Both the position numbers and the translations under genes were made by a program. The notes under the pieces are model-generated. The model worked only from the letters and a program-made list of their open reading frames with translations, was not told the origin of the DNA and made no database searches. 22,842 nt of DNA from NCBI GenBank assembly GCA_003663295.1, contig QMZS01000006.1, positions 1 to 22,842 on the forward strand, given 5' to 3'. Shown here piece after piece: positions 7,619 to 14,790 of the stretch. Within the stretch, counting starts at the first letter, position 1. The number at the start of each line of letters is the position of its first letter. The DNA is from Candidatus Aenigmatarchaeota archaeon. Its GTDB lineage: Archaea; Aenigmatarchaeota; Aenigmatarchaeia; QMZS01.

Positions 7619-8341
7619 TTAAACATTTAAATTACGCACAAACTCTTGTATTCTTTCAAGTTCCCTTAAATTCAGGCTAGCAACCTTTTTATCAATTCGC
7701 AGGGTTTTCAGCAGTTCTTTTGCCTCATTTTTTGTAACTCCTTTTTCCCTGATTATCGCTTCCCTAAGAGAATTTTTCACTTTTTTGTTCTTCTGTTTGA
7801 GGAAATCCGCAAAGATTAGCTCATCAATTTTTTTTGGTTTGAGCAAAACTATTCTGGATAATACGCGGGGTTTTGGGGAAAAACATTCTGGGGGAACTTC
7901 AATATCCAAATATATTTCAAAAAAGATATTTGAGATAAATGAAAGTTTTGTATTTTTGGAAGTAAGTTTCTTTACGAATTTTTCAGGCAGGAGGAGAACA
8001 CTTAATTTAAAATTATTATAAATCAGTTTCTGGACTAATGGTTCTGAAATGGAATAAGGCACATTTGCTACAATCTTATCAAATTCAGGGAATTTTATGG
8101 TTAAGGCATTTCCCGGGATAATCTTTAGTTTGCTGGTTTTTATTTTCTTTAACTCCAACAGTAAGATTTTATCTAATTCTACAGCATAAACCTGTCCTGC
8201 TTTTTCCAAGAGAAATTTCGTAAGGTTTCCGGTTCCCGCTCCGATTTCCAAAATTACATCTTTCTTTGTTATTTTTGCGAGTTTTGTCACTCTCTCAAGT
8301 ATCTTTTTATCTATTACAAAATGCTGGTCCAATTTTATCAC
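7619..8341 (-). CDS. ksgA: rRNA adenine dimethyltransferase KsgA/Dim1
   Basis: The protein has 240 residues. It contains the SAM-binding motif I LEIGAGTGN (31-39), an acidic strand end AVELD and the catalytic NVPYSI (93-98), corresponding to the family's N-(L/P)-P-Y motif. The family methylates two adjacent adenines in helix 45 of 16S rRNA late in small-subunit assembly. The amino-terminal KLDQHFVID matches the family's GQ(H/N)F element. The gene follows the coiled-coil gene by one base and precedes uL30 by nine, so these three probably form one transcription unit. Confidence 0.95.
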   Translation of the reverse strand: MIKLDQHFVIDKKILERVTKLAKITKKDVILEIGAGTGNLTKFLLEKAGQVYAVELDKILLLELKKIKTSKLKIIPGNALTIKFPEFDKIVANVPYSISEPLVQKLIYNNFKLSVLLLPEKFVKKLTSKNTKLSFISNIFFEIYLDIEVPPECFSPKPRVLSRIVLLKPKKIDELIFADFLKQKNKKVKNSLREAIIREKGVTKNEAKELLKTLRIDKKVASLNLRELERIQEFVRNLNV

Positions 8342-8342
8342 T

Positions 8343-9245
8343 TTATTCTATGTTTTTTATTTTCTCAATTTCATCTCTCAGATTTGTTAATTCATTGTTT
8401 AAATCAGAAACAACTTCTTCAAGTTTGTCCATTTCAACTTTACTTTCTAAATCACCCTCAAGCTTCATTCCTTTTGGTTTTAGCAGTCCTGAATATAATT
8501 TTGAAGCTGTTATGCTCGCTTTTTGATACATCTTGTTCAGAGCAGTTATGTTCATTACTCTTATTTTTTCAAGTTCATTTACAAGGTCGAATAATTTTGA
8601 CATTCCTCTCAAATAATTTTCAAGGTTTTCAATTGTTTCAAGAGTTTCTCTATACCTGCCGACTTTAACAAATAATGGGGCAAACTCATTTTTTGGCATT
8701 TCATCTATTTTTACCGGGGAAGTATATTTTGTTGCCATTAACTCATTTTTACGCATTATTTCTCTGTGAGGTAATTCTTCTTGGATTGGACGCATTACGG
8801 GTCTTTGAGGGACCTCTGGTTTTATTGGTTTGCCTGCGGTTTCCGGGTTTGTTTCTGCTTCAACCAATCTTAGAATAGCTTCTTCTATATTTTCATAACC
8901 ATAACCCTGAGATTTTAGAGCACCATAAATTTCATCAATGGTTTTTCCTTCATCATGCAATTGCGTTAATTTATTAAATAGAATTTCTTTAAATTCCACC
9001 TCATTTGTTTTTTTCTCCCCGCTAACCTGCGGTTCCGGGCTTGCTGTGTTCTCAGGTGATGATGCCATTCGGTTCTGGATTGGGGATAATTCAGGTATAG
9101 GATTTTCCTGAATAGTTTGTCCTGATTGTATTGGAGGGGGTGTTTCAAGAGGAGAATTATATTCGGTTTTTAAATCATCCATTGTCGGGAGTTTGCTTCC
9201 AGTGACTCCTTCTTTAATATTATTTATATATTTATCATCTTCCAT
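8343..9245 (-). CDS. Hypothetical Pro-rich, coiled-coil protein
   Basis: The ATG at 9245 (MEDDKYINNIKEG) is preferred over an upstream GTG whose extra residues read through the intron-like element region. The protein has about 300 residues: an acidic start, a low-complexity Pro/Gln/Glu-rich part, a small helical module (LHDEGKTIDEIYGALKSQGY) that may be UBA-like, a Pro-rich linker, and a C-terminal helical region (LEEVVSDLNNELTNLRDEIEK) typical of a coiled coil. There is no signal peptide or membrane segment. I do not recognise the family. It overlaps neither neighbour and is one base from ksgA. Confidence 0.8.
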   Translation of the reverse strand: MEDDKYINNIKEGVTGSKLPTMDDLKTEYNSPLETPPPIQSGQTIQENPIPELSPIQNRMASSPENTASPEPQVSGEKKTNEVEFKEILFNKLTQLHDEGKTIDEIYGALKSQGYGYENIEEAILRLVEAETNPETAGKPIKPEVPQRPVMRPIQEELPHREIMRKNELMATKYTSPVKIDEMPKNEFAPLFVKVGRYRETLETIENLENYLRGMSKLFDLVNELEKIRVMNITALNKMYQKASITASKLYSGLLKPKGMKLEGDLESKVEMDKLEEVVSDLNNELTNLRDEIEKIKNIE

Positions 9246-9268
9246 AAGAATAAATTCTTTTTTATACT

Positions 9269-9423
9269 TAATGCAACTGACCCTTTCCTCACTTCGCTCG
9301 CACACGCATCTTCAGATAGTGCCCCTTTTGCTTCGCAAAAGAGGAAACGTCAACGGAAAAAGAAGGTCTGCACCCCAAAAACATGGTTGGTTTACATAAA
9401 CAACCCTCACAAAACTAATGCAA
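9269..9423 (+). repeat. Region bounded by an 8-base direct repeat, TAATGCAA
   Basis: TAATGCAA occurs at 9269-9276 and again at 9416-9423, flanking the BHB-like element and about 40 bases beyond it. This could be a target-site duplication of an inserted segment of about 147 bases. An 8-base match in AT-rich DNA can also be chance, so the link to insertion is tentative. Confidence 0.3.
9272..9375 (+). ncRNA. Stand-alone BHB-bounded, tRNA-intron-like RNA element
   Basis: The ends form a BHB-like motif: central helix TGCA (9272-9275)/TGCA (9369-9372), 3-base bulges ACT (9276-9278) and CCC (9373-9375), and inner helix GACC (9279-9282)/GGTC (9365-9368). Inside lie a second helix TTTCCTC (9284-9290)/GAGGAAA (9341-9347) and the hairpin CTTTTGC-TTC-GCAAAAG (9324-9340). 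By the usual rule the excised piece would be 9278-9374, 97 bases. The 3' part (CGTCAACGGAAAA then AGAAGGTC) nearly matches the tRNA-Tyr D-loop intron, and the hairpin module matches the tRNA-Thr T-loop intron. The flanking sequence does not fold as a tRNA. It lies antisense between rpo3 and the coiled-coil gene. Transcription and splicing are inferred only from structure. Confidence 0.5.
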
Positions 9424-9481
9424 ATATCTTAAACTAATTATCCAAAAAACATTCAATAAAATAAAAGAAATTATAAGAAAA

Positions 9482-10036
9482 TTACAATGATTTGTATTTT
9501 GAGATTTCTGCTTTGAATTCGTCGGATTTATTTTTAAGGATTTCAAGACTTTTTTTAAGAATATCTTCTTCTGTAAGCGCAGAACAACTTTCTATTCTTA
9601 GAACTATTTCTTTTGGATTTTTGTATTCATAACCGACAATTGCGGATTGCCATTTTGCATGATCTTTCCCAAGACCAATAGAGGTTTTTGCAGTAAGATC
9701 TATGCTTTGTTTATTTAGCAGTTCTACAACAGGCACATTTTTGTTAGTTGCCTTAACATCTCCTTCTGTTGTTTCAAAACTATCTGAATTTACTATTTGA
9801 GGTCCTTTTACATTCAATTTTAGAGTTCCTTCTCCTTCTATTGGGATAAATCCGAGCCTGTGAGCCAGAATTTCATCTTGAAGCACTGAATTGTTGTCTT
9901 TGATATATACTTCTTCAATTGCAGATACTGGAATCTCACCAACCATTATCCTTCTGAGAGCATTTACAAAATGAGTTGTTGTGTTTTTAAACCTCACTTC
10001 CAGCTTCCCTTTAGACTTTTTAATATTCATCTCCAT
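9482..10036 (-). CDS. rpo3: RNA polymerase subunit Rpo3 (subunit D)
   Basis: NALRRIMVGEIPVSAIEEV and LQDEILAHRLGFIPI are the signature alpha-like motifs of Rpo3/RpoD, the archaeal equivalent of bacterial alpha and eukaryotic Rpb3. It pairs with Rpo11 to seed polymerase assembly. At 184 residues it is shorter than many archaeal versions: after KDHAKWQSA the chain runs straight to the second dimerisation part, with no Cys-rich (often iron-sulfur) domain 3. The leader CCCCTATAATAAAAAATTTC upstream of its ATG is duplicated upstream of the histidine-kinase gene. Confidence 0.95.
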   Translation of the reverse strand: MEMNIKKSKGKLEVRFKNTTTHFVNALRRIMVGEIPVSAIEEVYIKDNNSVLQDEILAHRLGFIPIEGEGTLKLNVKGPQIVNSDSFETTEGDVKATNKNVPVVELLNKQSIDLTAKTSIGLGKDHAKWQSAIVGYEYKNPKEIVLRIESCSALTEEDILKKSLEILKNKSDEFKAEISKYKSL

Positions 10037-10043
10037 TAATTAG

Positions 10044-10073
10044 ATTCGAAATTTTTTATTATAGGGGACTTTG
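10044..10073. repeat. Leader repeat, copy 1 (upstream of rpo3)
   Basis: The sequence starting ATTCGAAATTTTTTATTATA and ending GGGGA recurs at 11106-11135, identical over the first 25 bases. Read on the minus strand it lies 8 to 37 bases before the rpo3 ATG and contains a TATAATAAA box, so it is probably the rpo3 promoter or leader. Confidence 0.8.
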
Positions 10074-10096
10074 TTGATTTAGAGGTTACTTATCGC

Positions 10097-11023
10097 TCAT
10101 AAATGAAATTGTTTTTTTTCCTTGTAGGGAATCGTGAATTTAACAGAGGTTCCTTTTCCAGGTTCAGTTTCAAACCAAATTCTGCCCCCATTTTCTTCAA
10201 CAAAGTTTTTTGCTGCCCATAATCCAATACCCAATTCTGAATATTTGTCTGTTTTTGTTGAAACCCCTTTTTGGAATAATTTATCCTGAATCTCTTGTTT
10301 TATTCCAAAATCAATATCTCGAACATCTATGATAATCTCCCTATTTTTCTCATCAACTTCACTATATACTCCAAAATTTCCATAATTCTTTTTTGGCAAT
10401 TTTCCAGGAATATCATTTTCAGGATTCTGTGCAGGTTGTTGGATATTTTCCACCAGAGGCATTATAACATTTCCAAAATAATCAAATTTTGTTGATAGAT
10501 GAGGTGTGGTTGATTTAGCCATCTTAATTTGCGATGACCACAAATTTTCTAAATCTTCTTTTAAATCATAAATATCTCTTTGAAAAACAGGCACAAATTC
10601 AAGATTATAAGCATAATACCCGAATCCATATAAAGCGTCCATTCTTTCTAAGTCATCCCGTCTTTCTTCTGAGACCGGACCTAAGTCTAAAACTTTTTTA
10701 GTTGCGGAGAGATATTGTGTGTTTGATTTTAGTATGTTGATTATCATATCAGCATACTGAGCTATATAAGATTCAGTAATGAATTTCTTAAAAGGTAAAT
10801 GAATCACCTCAGTTAAATTATCAATATAGGTTCATATTAATTGTCCTGAATTCCTTAAATTGTCAACATAAGCTTTTTGGTAAATTTCCGGTTTATTATT
10901 ACCAAGGTCATCGCAAAATATTCCTGCTGAAATAGAACCGGCTGCAATATTGGTGTTTAATTTATGCTGGAGATTAATAAGAAACTCTTCTTTTTGTTCT
11001 TCTTCGGGAGTTATAAGTTTCAA
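10097..11023 (-). pseudogene. Histidine kinase with in-frame TGA (pseudogene or readthrough gene)
   Basis: One frame runs from TTG 11023 to TGA 10097, interrupted only by a TGA at 10832-10834. The first part has a HisKA-like helix with a candidate phosphoacceptor His (FLINLQHKLNTNIAA); the TGA falls in the second helix (NSGQLI-stop-TYIDNLTEV). The second part holds the HATPase domain: an N-box-like PLVENI, a G1-like VRDIDFGI, and GIGLWAAKNFVEENGGRIWF with EPGKGTSVKFTIP, as in sensor kinases. There is no transmembrane segment or sensor domain, so the N-terminus may be cut short: the frame is closed by a TAG at about 11071-11073 with no ATG. A GTG at 10807 could start the ATPase part alone. No response regulator is adjacent. 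The gene lies between two copies of the rpo3 leader. Confidence 0.75.
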
Positions 11024-11105
11024 AAAGGTTTTATTGAGATCATCCCCGCTAAACTGGATTTTGTAATCTATCCTTATCTAAAAGTACTCATCCCTTATTA
11101 ATTTA

Positions 11106-11135
11106 ATTCGAAATTTTTTATTATAGGGGATTTGG
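11106..11135. repeat. Leader repeat, copy 2 (upstream of histidine kinase)
   Basis: This is the second copy of the 10044-10073 sequence. On the minus strand similarity continues weakly past the repeat (TAATTAAT then GGGATGA versus GGAGATGA), up to what would be the start codon. Here that ATG leads into only four codons and a stop, so the copied leader no longer serves a gene in frame. Confidence 0.8.
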
Positions 11136-11136
11136 T

Positions 11137-11253
11137 TTATCTTCGAAATCTTCTCTTTGTATAACAATATTCAAGATAAGGGAATTCAAGATAACGAGCT
11201 CCTTTATCTATTTCAGCCCACCCCCGCATTCCTTTGCCATATTCAATAATTTA
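11137..11253 (-). pseudogene. Possible gene-end remnant
   Basis: Just after the uS10 stop, the minus strand reads IIEYGKGMRGWAEIDKGARY then LEFPYLEYCYTKRRFRR and a TAA at 11137-11139. The composition looks protein-like, but there is no suitable start beyond an internal ATG that would give 30 residues. It ends beside the leader repeat at 11106-11135, so it may be the tail of a gene cut by that duplication. Function unknown. Confidence 0.3.
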
Positions 11254-11259
11254 AATATT

Positions 11260-11580
11260 CTAAATTTCCTTCATTGTGACTTCAATATTAACTTCTTCTG
11301 GAATCTGAAGTCTCATAATTTGGTGCAAAGCTCTCTCGCTTTCGCCTATCTCAAGAATTCTTTTATGGATTCTCATAGACCATCTATCAAAATGCCCATT
11401 TCCATGACCAGTTCCAGTTTTTATCTGTTTCATTACATACAATTTTAGTTTTTTTGTTGGAAGGGGGATTGGTCCTCTTACACTTGCTCCAAGCTTCTCA
11501 ACCATTTCTCTTATGTTTTTTGCGGTATCTTCTAATTTTTCCTGATCTTTACTCCACAATTTGATTCTTGCTCTTTGCAT
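11260..11580 (-). CDS. rps10: Small ribosomal subunit protein uS10
   Basis: This 106-residue protein matches archaeal uS10: ARIKLWSKDQEKLEDTAKNI, VRGPIPLPTKKL, and GNGHFDRWSMRIHKRILEI, with the loop HFDRWSMRIHKR that reaches the 30S head. The length is normal for the family. In archaea it often follows the elongation factor 1A gene; here the upstream neighbour is instead a divergent orphan gene. The stop is TAG, with an in-frame TAA three codons on. Confidence 0.96.
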   Translation of the reverse strand: MQRARIKLWSKDQEKLEDTAKNIREMVEKLGASVRGPIPLPTKKLKLYVMKQIKTGTGHGNGHFDRWSMRIHKRILEIGESERALHQIMRLQIPEEVNIEVTMKEI

Positions 11581-11584
11581 AAAT

Positions 11585-11643
11585 AAGGATATTTTAATTT
11601 ATTTAAGGATATTTTAATTTATTTAAGGATATTTTAGTTATTT
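11585..11643. repeat. Three tandem copies of a 20-base AT-rich unit
   Basis: The unit AAGGATATTTTAATTTATTT occurs twice exactly and a third time with one change and a shortened end (AAGGATATTTTAGTTATTT). The array starts four bases from the uS10 ATG and lies between uS10 and the divergent gene at 11701. Each unit carries a TATA-like TATTTTAAT, so it probably acts as, or disrupts, the promoter of one or both genes. Confidence 0.85.
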
Positions 11644-11700
11644 ATAATTAAAAAGTTCTATGAACTTGACTCCCGCACCTGAAATTTTATTGGAAAATTA

Positions 11701-12060
11701 ATGACTCCTGAAATATATGATAAGAGCTTTGCAACTCTCAATAAAAGTGTTTATGACTCTTTTTTAAAAGGTATTGTTCAGGGAAAAATTACCTGTAAAG
11801 AATTAATTATATATTGAATTATTCAGCCTACAGGAATTGAGCTTTTAGAAGGAAATTACGCAGAAAAATTTGCAAGGTATGTTGGAAGAAAAAGAGCAGA
11901 GATTGAAGAACCTATGGGAGAAAAATTAAGTGAGGATGTGAAAAATATGATTAAAAGAATATTAAATAAACGCAATATTGCAACAGAATCTGGTGTGAGT
12001 GAATATCTTGAAAATCTATATTTAAATTCAATTATGTACGCCATTCAGTATACTAAATAA
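11701..12060 (+). pseudogene. Orphan gene with one in-frame TGA
   Basis: From ATG 11701 the frame reads MTPEIYDKSFATLNKSVYDS and stays open for 119 codons to TAA at 12058, except for a TGA at 11815-11817 (KELIIY-stop-IIQPTGIELLEG). The part after the TGA has normal coding composition (GNYAEKFARYVGRKRAEIEE) and no indel. The protein would be small and mostly helical; I do not recognise it. Decoding the TGA (for example as Trp) or a nonsense mutation both fit the sequence. Confidence 0.55.
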
Positions 12061-12132
12061 ATATTGAAATATTTAAGTGAATTGGAATTTCTCACCATAT
12101 AAATTTAATTTTAAATATCCCGCGAGCCGGAT

Positions 12133-12195
12133 TTCCATAACCCTTCAAGTTTTTGGGTTGGACCTTTTGAAACAATTACCTTGAAAAGGGTTTAT
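12133..12195 (-). other. T-loop intron of tRNA-Tyr (about 63 bases)
   Basis: It separates TTCAA (12200-12196) from AT (12132-12131). The intron closes with AACCCTT/AAGGGTT, with CAAG/CTTG further in. It ends in ATGG before AAAT, identical to the tRNA-Thr T-loop intron end. Boundaries are uncertain by about two bases because of flanking A residues. Confidence 0.75.
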
Positions 12196-12216
12196 TTGAA
12201 CTGGCAACCCCTCGGT

Positions 12217-12261
12217 TACTGCAAAAACACCTGCGTTTGTGTAAAACTATGTTGTTAGACA
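12217..12261 (-). other. Anticodon-loop intron of tRNA-Tyr at 37/38
   Basis: This is the canonical archaeal position. Central helix CTGT (12267-12264)/GCAG (12222-12219, one G-U pair); bulges AGT (12263-12261) and TAA (12218-12216). Cutting two bases into each bulge leaves G37 joined to A38 and removes 45 bases. Confidence 0.85.
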
Positions 12262-12282
12262 CTACAGCCGAGTGCTCTACCG

Positions 12283-12344
12283 TTGCTCCGACCTTCTGTT
12301 TTCCGTCGACGCTTTTTAGACAACTTTACCAACAAAAGGGTCGG
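12283..12344 (-). other. D-loop intron of tRNA-Tyr
   Basis: A textbook BHB: inner helix CGACC/GGTCG, 3-base bulge AAC (12346-12344), central helix GCTC (12350-12347)/GAGC (12288-12285), and bulge AAC (12284-12282). Splicing gives GCTCAA+CGGTA, position 15/16 as in tRNA-Thr. Near its 3' end the minus strand reads GCGTCGACGGAAAA then CAGAAGGTC, almost the same as 9348-9368. Confidence 0.88.
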
Positions 12345-12433
12345 TTGAGCTATCGCGGGATAATATTACTTGTTTTTTAACTTTTATTGGCGGTTTGCTA
12401 AATAAATTTCCTATAAGATTTTATAATTATTAT

Positions 12434-12710
12434 ATGGATTCCAAAAGCAATTCTATTAAAATGGGTACGTTCTTCAAATGTAGAATTAGACAAAAAACCC
12501 TGTAGATCCTTAATAATTAATAATTCTTACCCCCCATCTGAAGAAAAATTAAAAAGTTATTTCATCCCGCATGAATAAGCTTTGGCTGTTCCCAGGTGGT
12601 ATTTCCATAATGCTTTAGATAATGGAAAACCTCTTGAAATTTACTCCATAAATTTTGAAATACTGGTCAATAATCTGGGAATTGAAAAATTAGAACAAAA
12701 TAGTTTTTAA
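12434..12710 (+). pseudogene. Decayed orphan gene (frameshift plus TAA)
   Basis: From ATG 12434 the frame reads MDSKSNSIKMG. After a one-base shift a protein-like frame follows (VRSSNVELDKKPCRSLIINN, PPSEEKLKSYFIPHE), then a TAA at 12576-12578, then ALAVPRWYFHNALDNGKPLE and ILVNNLGIEKLEQNSF to TAA at 12708. Two lesions in about 90 codons mark it as a decayed gene. The family is not recognised. It ends 16 bases before aIF2-beta. Confidence 0.5.
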
Positions 12711-12726
12711 CTTTAATTAATCTATT

Positions 12727-13119
12727 ATGGAATACGAAGAAATGCTGGATTCTGTATATAAAAAAGTGAAAAAAGGCGAAGTTGAAGAAAGAATACAAAT
12801 TATATATCCAAAAATAACTTTTCACGGGAAAAAAACAATTATCGCCAACTTTGAACAATTCTGCAATTCAATTAACAGGGAAGTCAAACAGGTCGCAAAA
12901 TTCTTATACAAAGAATTAGCCACTTCAGGAGCTGTTGAAAATGGAAAACTGATTCTGCAGACAAAAAATCCCTTGACCGAAGATAAAATAAAAAAATATA
13001 TTAAGAATTTTGTTTATTGCAGTGAATGTGGAAAACCAGATACAATCCTTAAAAAAGAGGATAGGTACTATGTTATAAAATGTGAAGCCTGCGGGGCAAG
13101 AAAAACCATGAGTTTATAA
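12727..13119 (+). CDS. eif2b: Translation initiation factor 2 subunit beta
   Basis: The 130-residue length and motifs match archaeal aIF2-beta: an N-terminal helix that binds aIF2-gamma, a central alpha-beta domain (KKTIIANFEQFCNSINREVK, LYKELATSGAVENGKLIL), and a C-terminal zinc ribbon with C98-x2-C101 and C119-x2-C122 (YCSECGKPDT, KCEACGARK). It is part of the heterotrimer that delivers Met-tRNAi to the ribosome. The stop is TAA. The 53-base gap to the next gene holds a TATA-like ATATATTTTTAAAC, so the next gene probably has its own promoter. Confidence 0.96.
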   Translation: MEYEEMLDSVYKKVKKGEVEERIQIIYPKITFHGKKTIIANFEQFCNSINREVKQVAKFLYKELATSGAVENGKLILQTKNPLTEDKIKKYIKNFVYCSECGKPDTILKKEDRYYVIKCEACGARKTMSL

Positions 13120-13172
13120 TTTATCCAAACAATATATTTTTAAACAACTATCTTTATTTTACAAACAAAATT

Positions 13173-13964
13173 ATGAAAGTAACTTTTCTCGGGACTGGCG
13201 GGGGAAGGTTTGTTATGATTGACCAATTAAGAGCAACTGGAGGATTTATTGTGGAAAGCAAAAATCTGAATATGCATGTTGATCCTGGACCTGGAGCTCT
13301 TGTAAGAGCAAAACAGTTTCACAAAAACCTGAAAAGATTAAATTCCATATTTGTCTCTCACCCTCACACAGATCATTACACAGATATGGAAGTAATCATA
13401 GAAGCAATGACTAAAGGAGCAAAAATAAAAAAGGGGTTCTTAATAACCAGCAAAAGCGTAATAAATCCAGATAAAAATGAAAATAAAACAATCTCAAAAT
13501 ACCATTTAGATACACTCGAAAAATATTATTCCCTTGATCCTGATGAAGAAATACATTTTTTAAACACAACCTTAAAAACCACAAAATGCTTCCACCGAGA
13601 AGAAAAATGTATTGGATTTGTTCTGGAAGATGAAAAAAAAATTGGATATACTGCGGACGGGGAATATTATGAAGAACAGGTGAATTATTTTAAAGACTGC
13701 GAGTGTCTAATTATCAATTGTCTTAGACCAAGGTACGCAAAACCTTATGGTCATATGACCGCAGACAAAGCAAGAATCCTGATAGGGCAGACAAAACCAA
13801 AACTAGCAATTCTTCAGCATTTTGGAATGAAAATGATTTTCGGGGTTGCGGAAAAAGAAGCAAAATGGATTGAACAGGAAACGGGAGTAAAAACAATTGC
13901 CGCAAGAGATGGGCAGGTTTTTGAACTAAAAGAAAAAACAAAAAGTCTTGAAAATTTCAATTAA
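13173..13964 (+). CDS. Metallo-beta-lactamase-fold hydrolase
   Basis: The 263-residue protein starts with the fold's first strand (MKVTFLGTGGG) and has the metal motif HPHTDH (His63, His65, Asp67, His68). Further candidate ligands are His143 (KCFHREE), the Asp of IGYTADGEY and the late His of AILQHFG. The layout is of the RNase Z/PhnP-like single-domain type, without the long exosite arm, so tRNA 3' processing is possible but not shown. A TATA-like box at about 13133-13145 lies some 34 bases before the ATG. Confidence 0.85.
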   Translation: MKVTFLGTGGGRFVMIDQLRATGGFIVESKNLNMHVDPGPGALVRAKQFHKNLKRLNSIFVSHPHTDHYTDMEVIIEAMTKGAKIKKGFLITSKSVINPDKNENKTISKYHLDTLEKYYSLDPDEEIHFLNTTLKTTKCFHREEKCIGFVLEDEKKIGYTADGEYYEEQVNYFKDCECLIINCLRPRYAKPYGHMTADKARILIGQTKPKLAILQHFGMKMIFGVAEKEAKWIEQETGVKTIAARDGQVFELKEKTKSLENFN

Positions 13965-14127
13965 CCACTAAAATTTTAAAGAGCTATTTATTTAAAAATT
14001 TATAAAACCGGAGATTTAAGAATTCCAAAAATCCTCATGGATTGGAAGTTGCTTTAAAAAAACCAGTCTATGGATAGAAGAAATAATAATTTAATAGTGC
14101 ATTTATTATTTAATAATAAAAATATTT

Positions 14128-14790
14128 ATGAAAACTGCAAATAATACAGATGATTATTTAAAAAAATTGTCCTGAATTAAAAAATATACCTTAAATCTTT
14201 TGAAAGAAATTGGTGAAAAATACAAATCCTGGTGGCTGAAGAGGATAAATGTTTGTATCAGGTCCGAGAATTTATTGAGTGAACTTGATGATTATCTTAG
14301 GGCAATTGAAGAAGTCTCAAAAAATGAGGAATATTCTCATCTTATTAATAACAGTGCTCTTAAAAAAATAAATAAAATATCTAAAAATTTTGAATCTATT
14401 TTAAAAAATCAAGAGAATCCTTTATATGATCCAAAAGAAACAAAAATTGAATGTCTGGATGGATTAAATGTGGAATTAATGGATTATAACAAAAATGGTG
14501 CAATTAAAAATGTTATTCATTACAATTACGAGAATAATGAAAAAAACCGAAGCGGTATTCTTTTCCTTAGAGATGATGAAATTATTGATCTTGTTGAAAG
14601 TATTGGAAATAATAGCCCAATACCAAAAATTGCATTAACCCCGCAAAACCACACCCAACTAATTGATGGAAATCTCATCCAACATAAAAAGGGTTCCCTA
14701 ATATTTACCAATCTGGGATATAATCTGTTTCAAAAAATAAATGAATTATATTTAGATAATTATTCTGGTGCTATAACTAAATTATTATAA
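14128..14790 (+). pseudogene. Orphan gene with one in-frame TGA near the start
   Basis: From ATG 14128 the frame reads MKTANNTDDYLKKLS, then TGA at 14173-14175, then IKKYTLNLLKEIGEKYKSWW and on without a stop to TAA at 14788. The whole would be 220 codons. Restarting after the TGA is possible (TTG 14200). The middle is helical and Lys/Asn/Glu-rich; the end (GSLIFTNLGYNLFQKINELY) looks like a winged-helix segment. Trp codons downstream are TGG. Family unknown. Its last six bases overlap the convergent CorA-like gene. Confidence 0.55.

Larger units (their letters stand above)
12118..12359 (-). tRNA. trnY: tRNA-Tyr(GUA) with three introns
   Basis: Exons give a 72-base cloverleaf. The acceptor is CCCGCGA (12359-12353) paired with TCGCGGG (12125-12119), discriminator A12118, no encoded CCA. 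The D stem is GCTC/GAGC. The anticodon stem is CTCGG (12272-12268)/CCGAG (12215-12211) with loop CTGTAG+A and anticodon GTA at 12265-12263. The T stem is GCCAG/CCGGC (one A-C mismatch) and splicing restores the loop TTCAAAT. C1-G72 and A73 are tRNA-Tyr identity features in archaea. Introns lie in the D-loop (62 bases), at 37/38 (45 bases) and in the T-loop (about 63 bases), so introns exceed twice the mature length. A TTAAAAAAC box about 22 bases upstream is a weak promoter candidate. Confidence 0.9.

Noticed and set aside
9246..9305. N-terminal extension of the coiled-coil protein to 9305
   Set aside because: The added residues come from the intron-like element region and the downstream ATG at 9245 gives a natural acidic start.
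9250..9430. A third intron-split tRNA at the free-standing element
   Set aside because: After removing 9278-9374 the flanks show no acceptor stem, T-loop TTC or anticodon arm on either strand.
10832..14175. Selenocysteine at the in-frame TGA codons
   Set aside because: The proteins are unrelated to known selenoproteins, the contexts lack redox motifs, and no SECIS-like hairpin was seen in the downstream regions.
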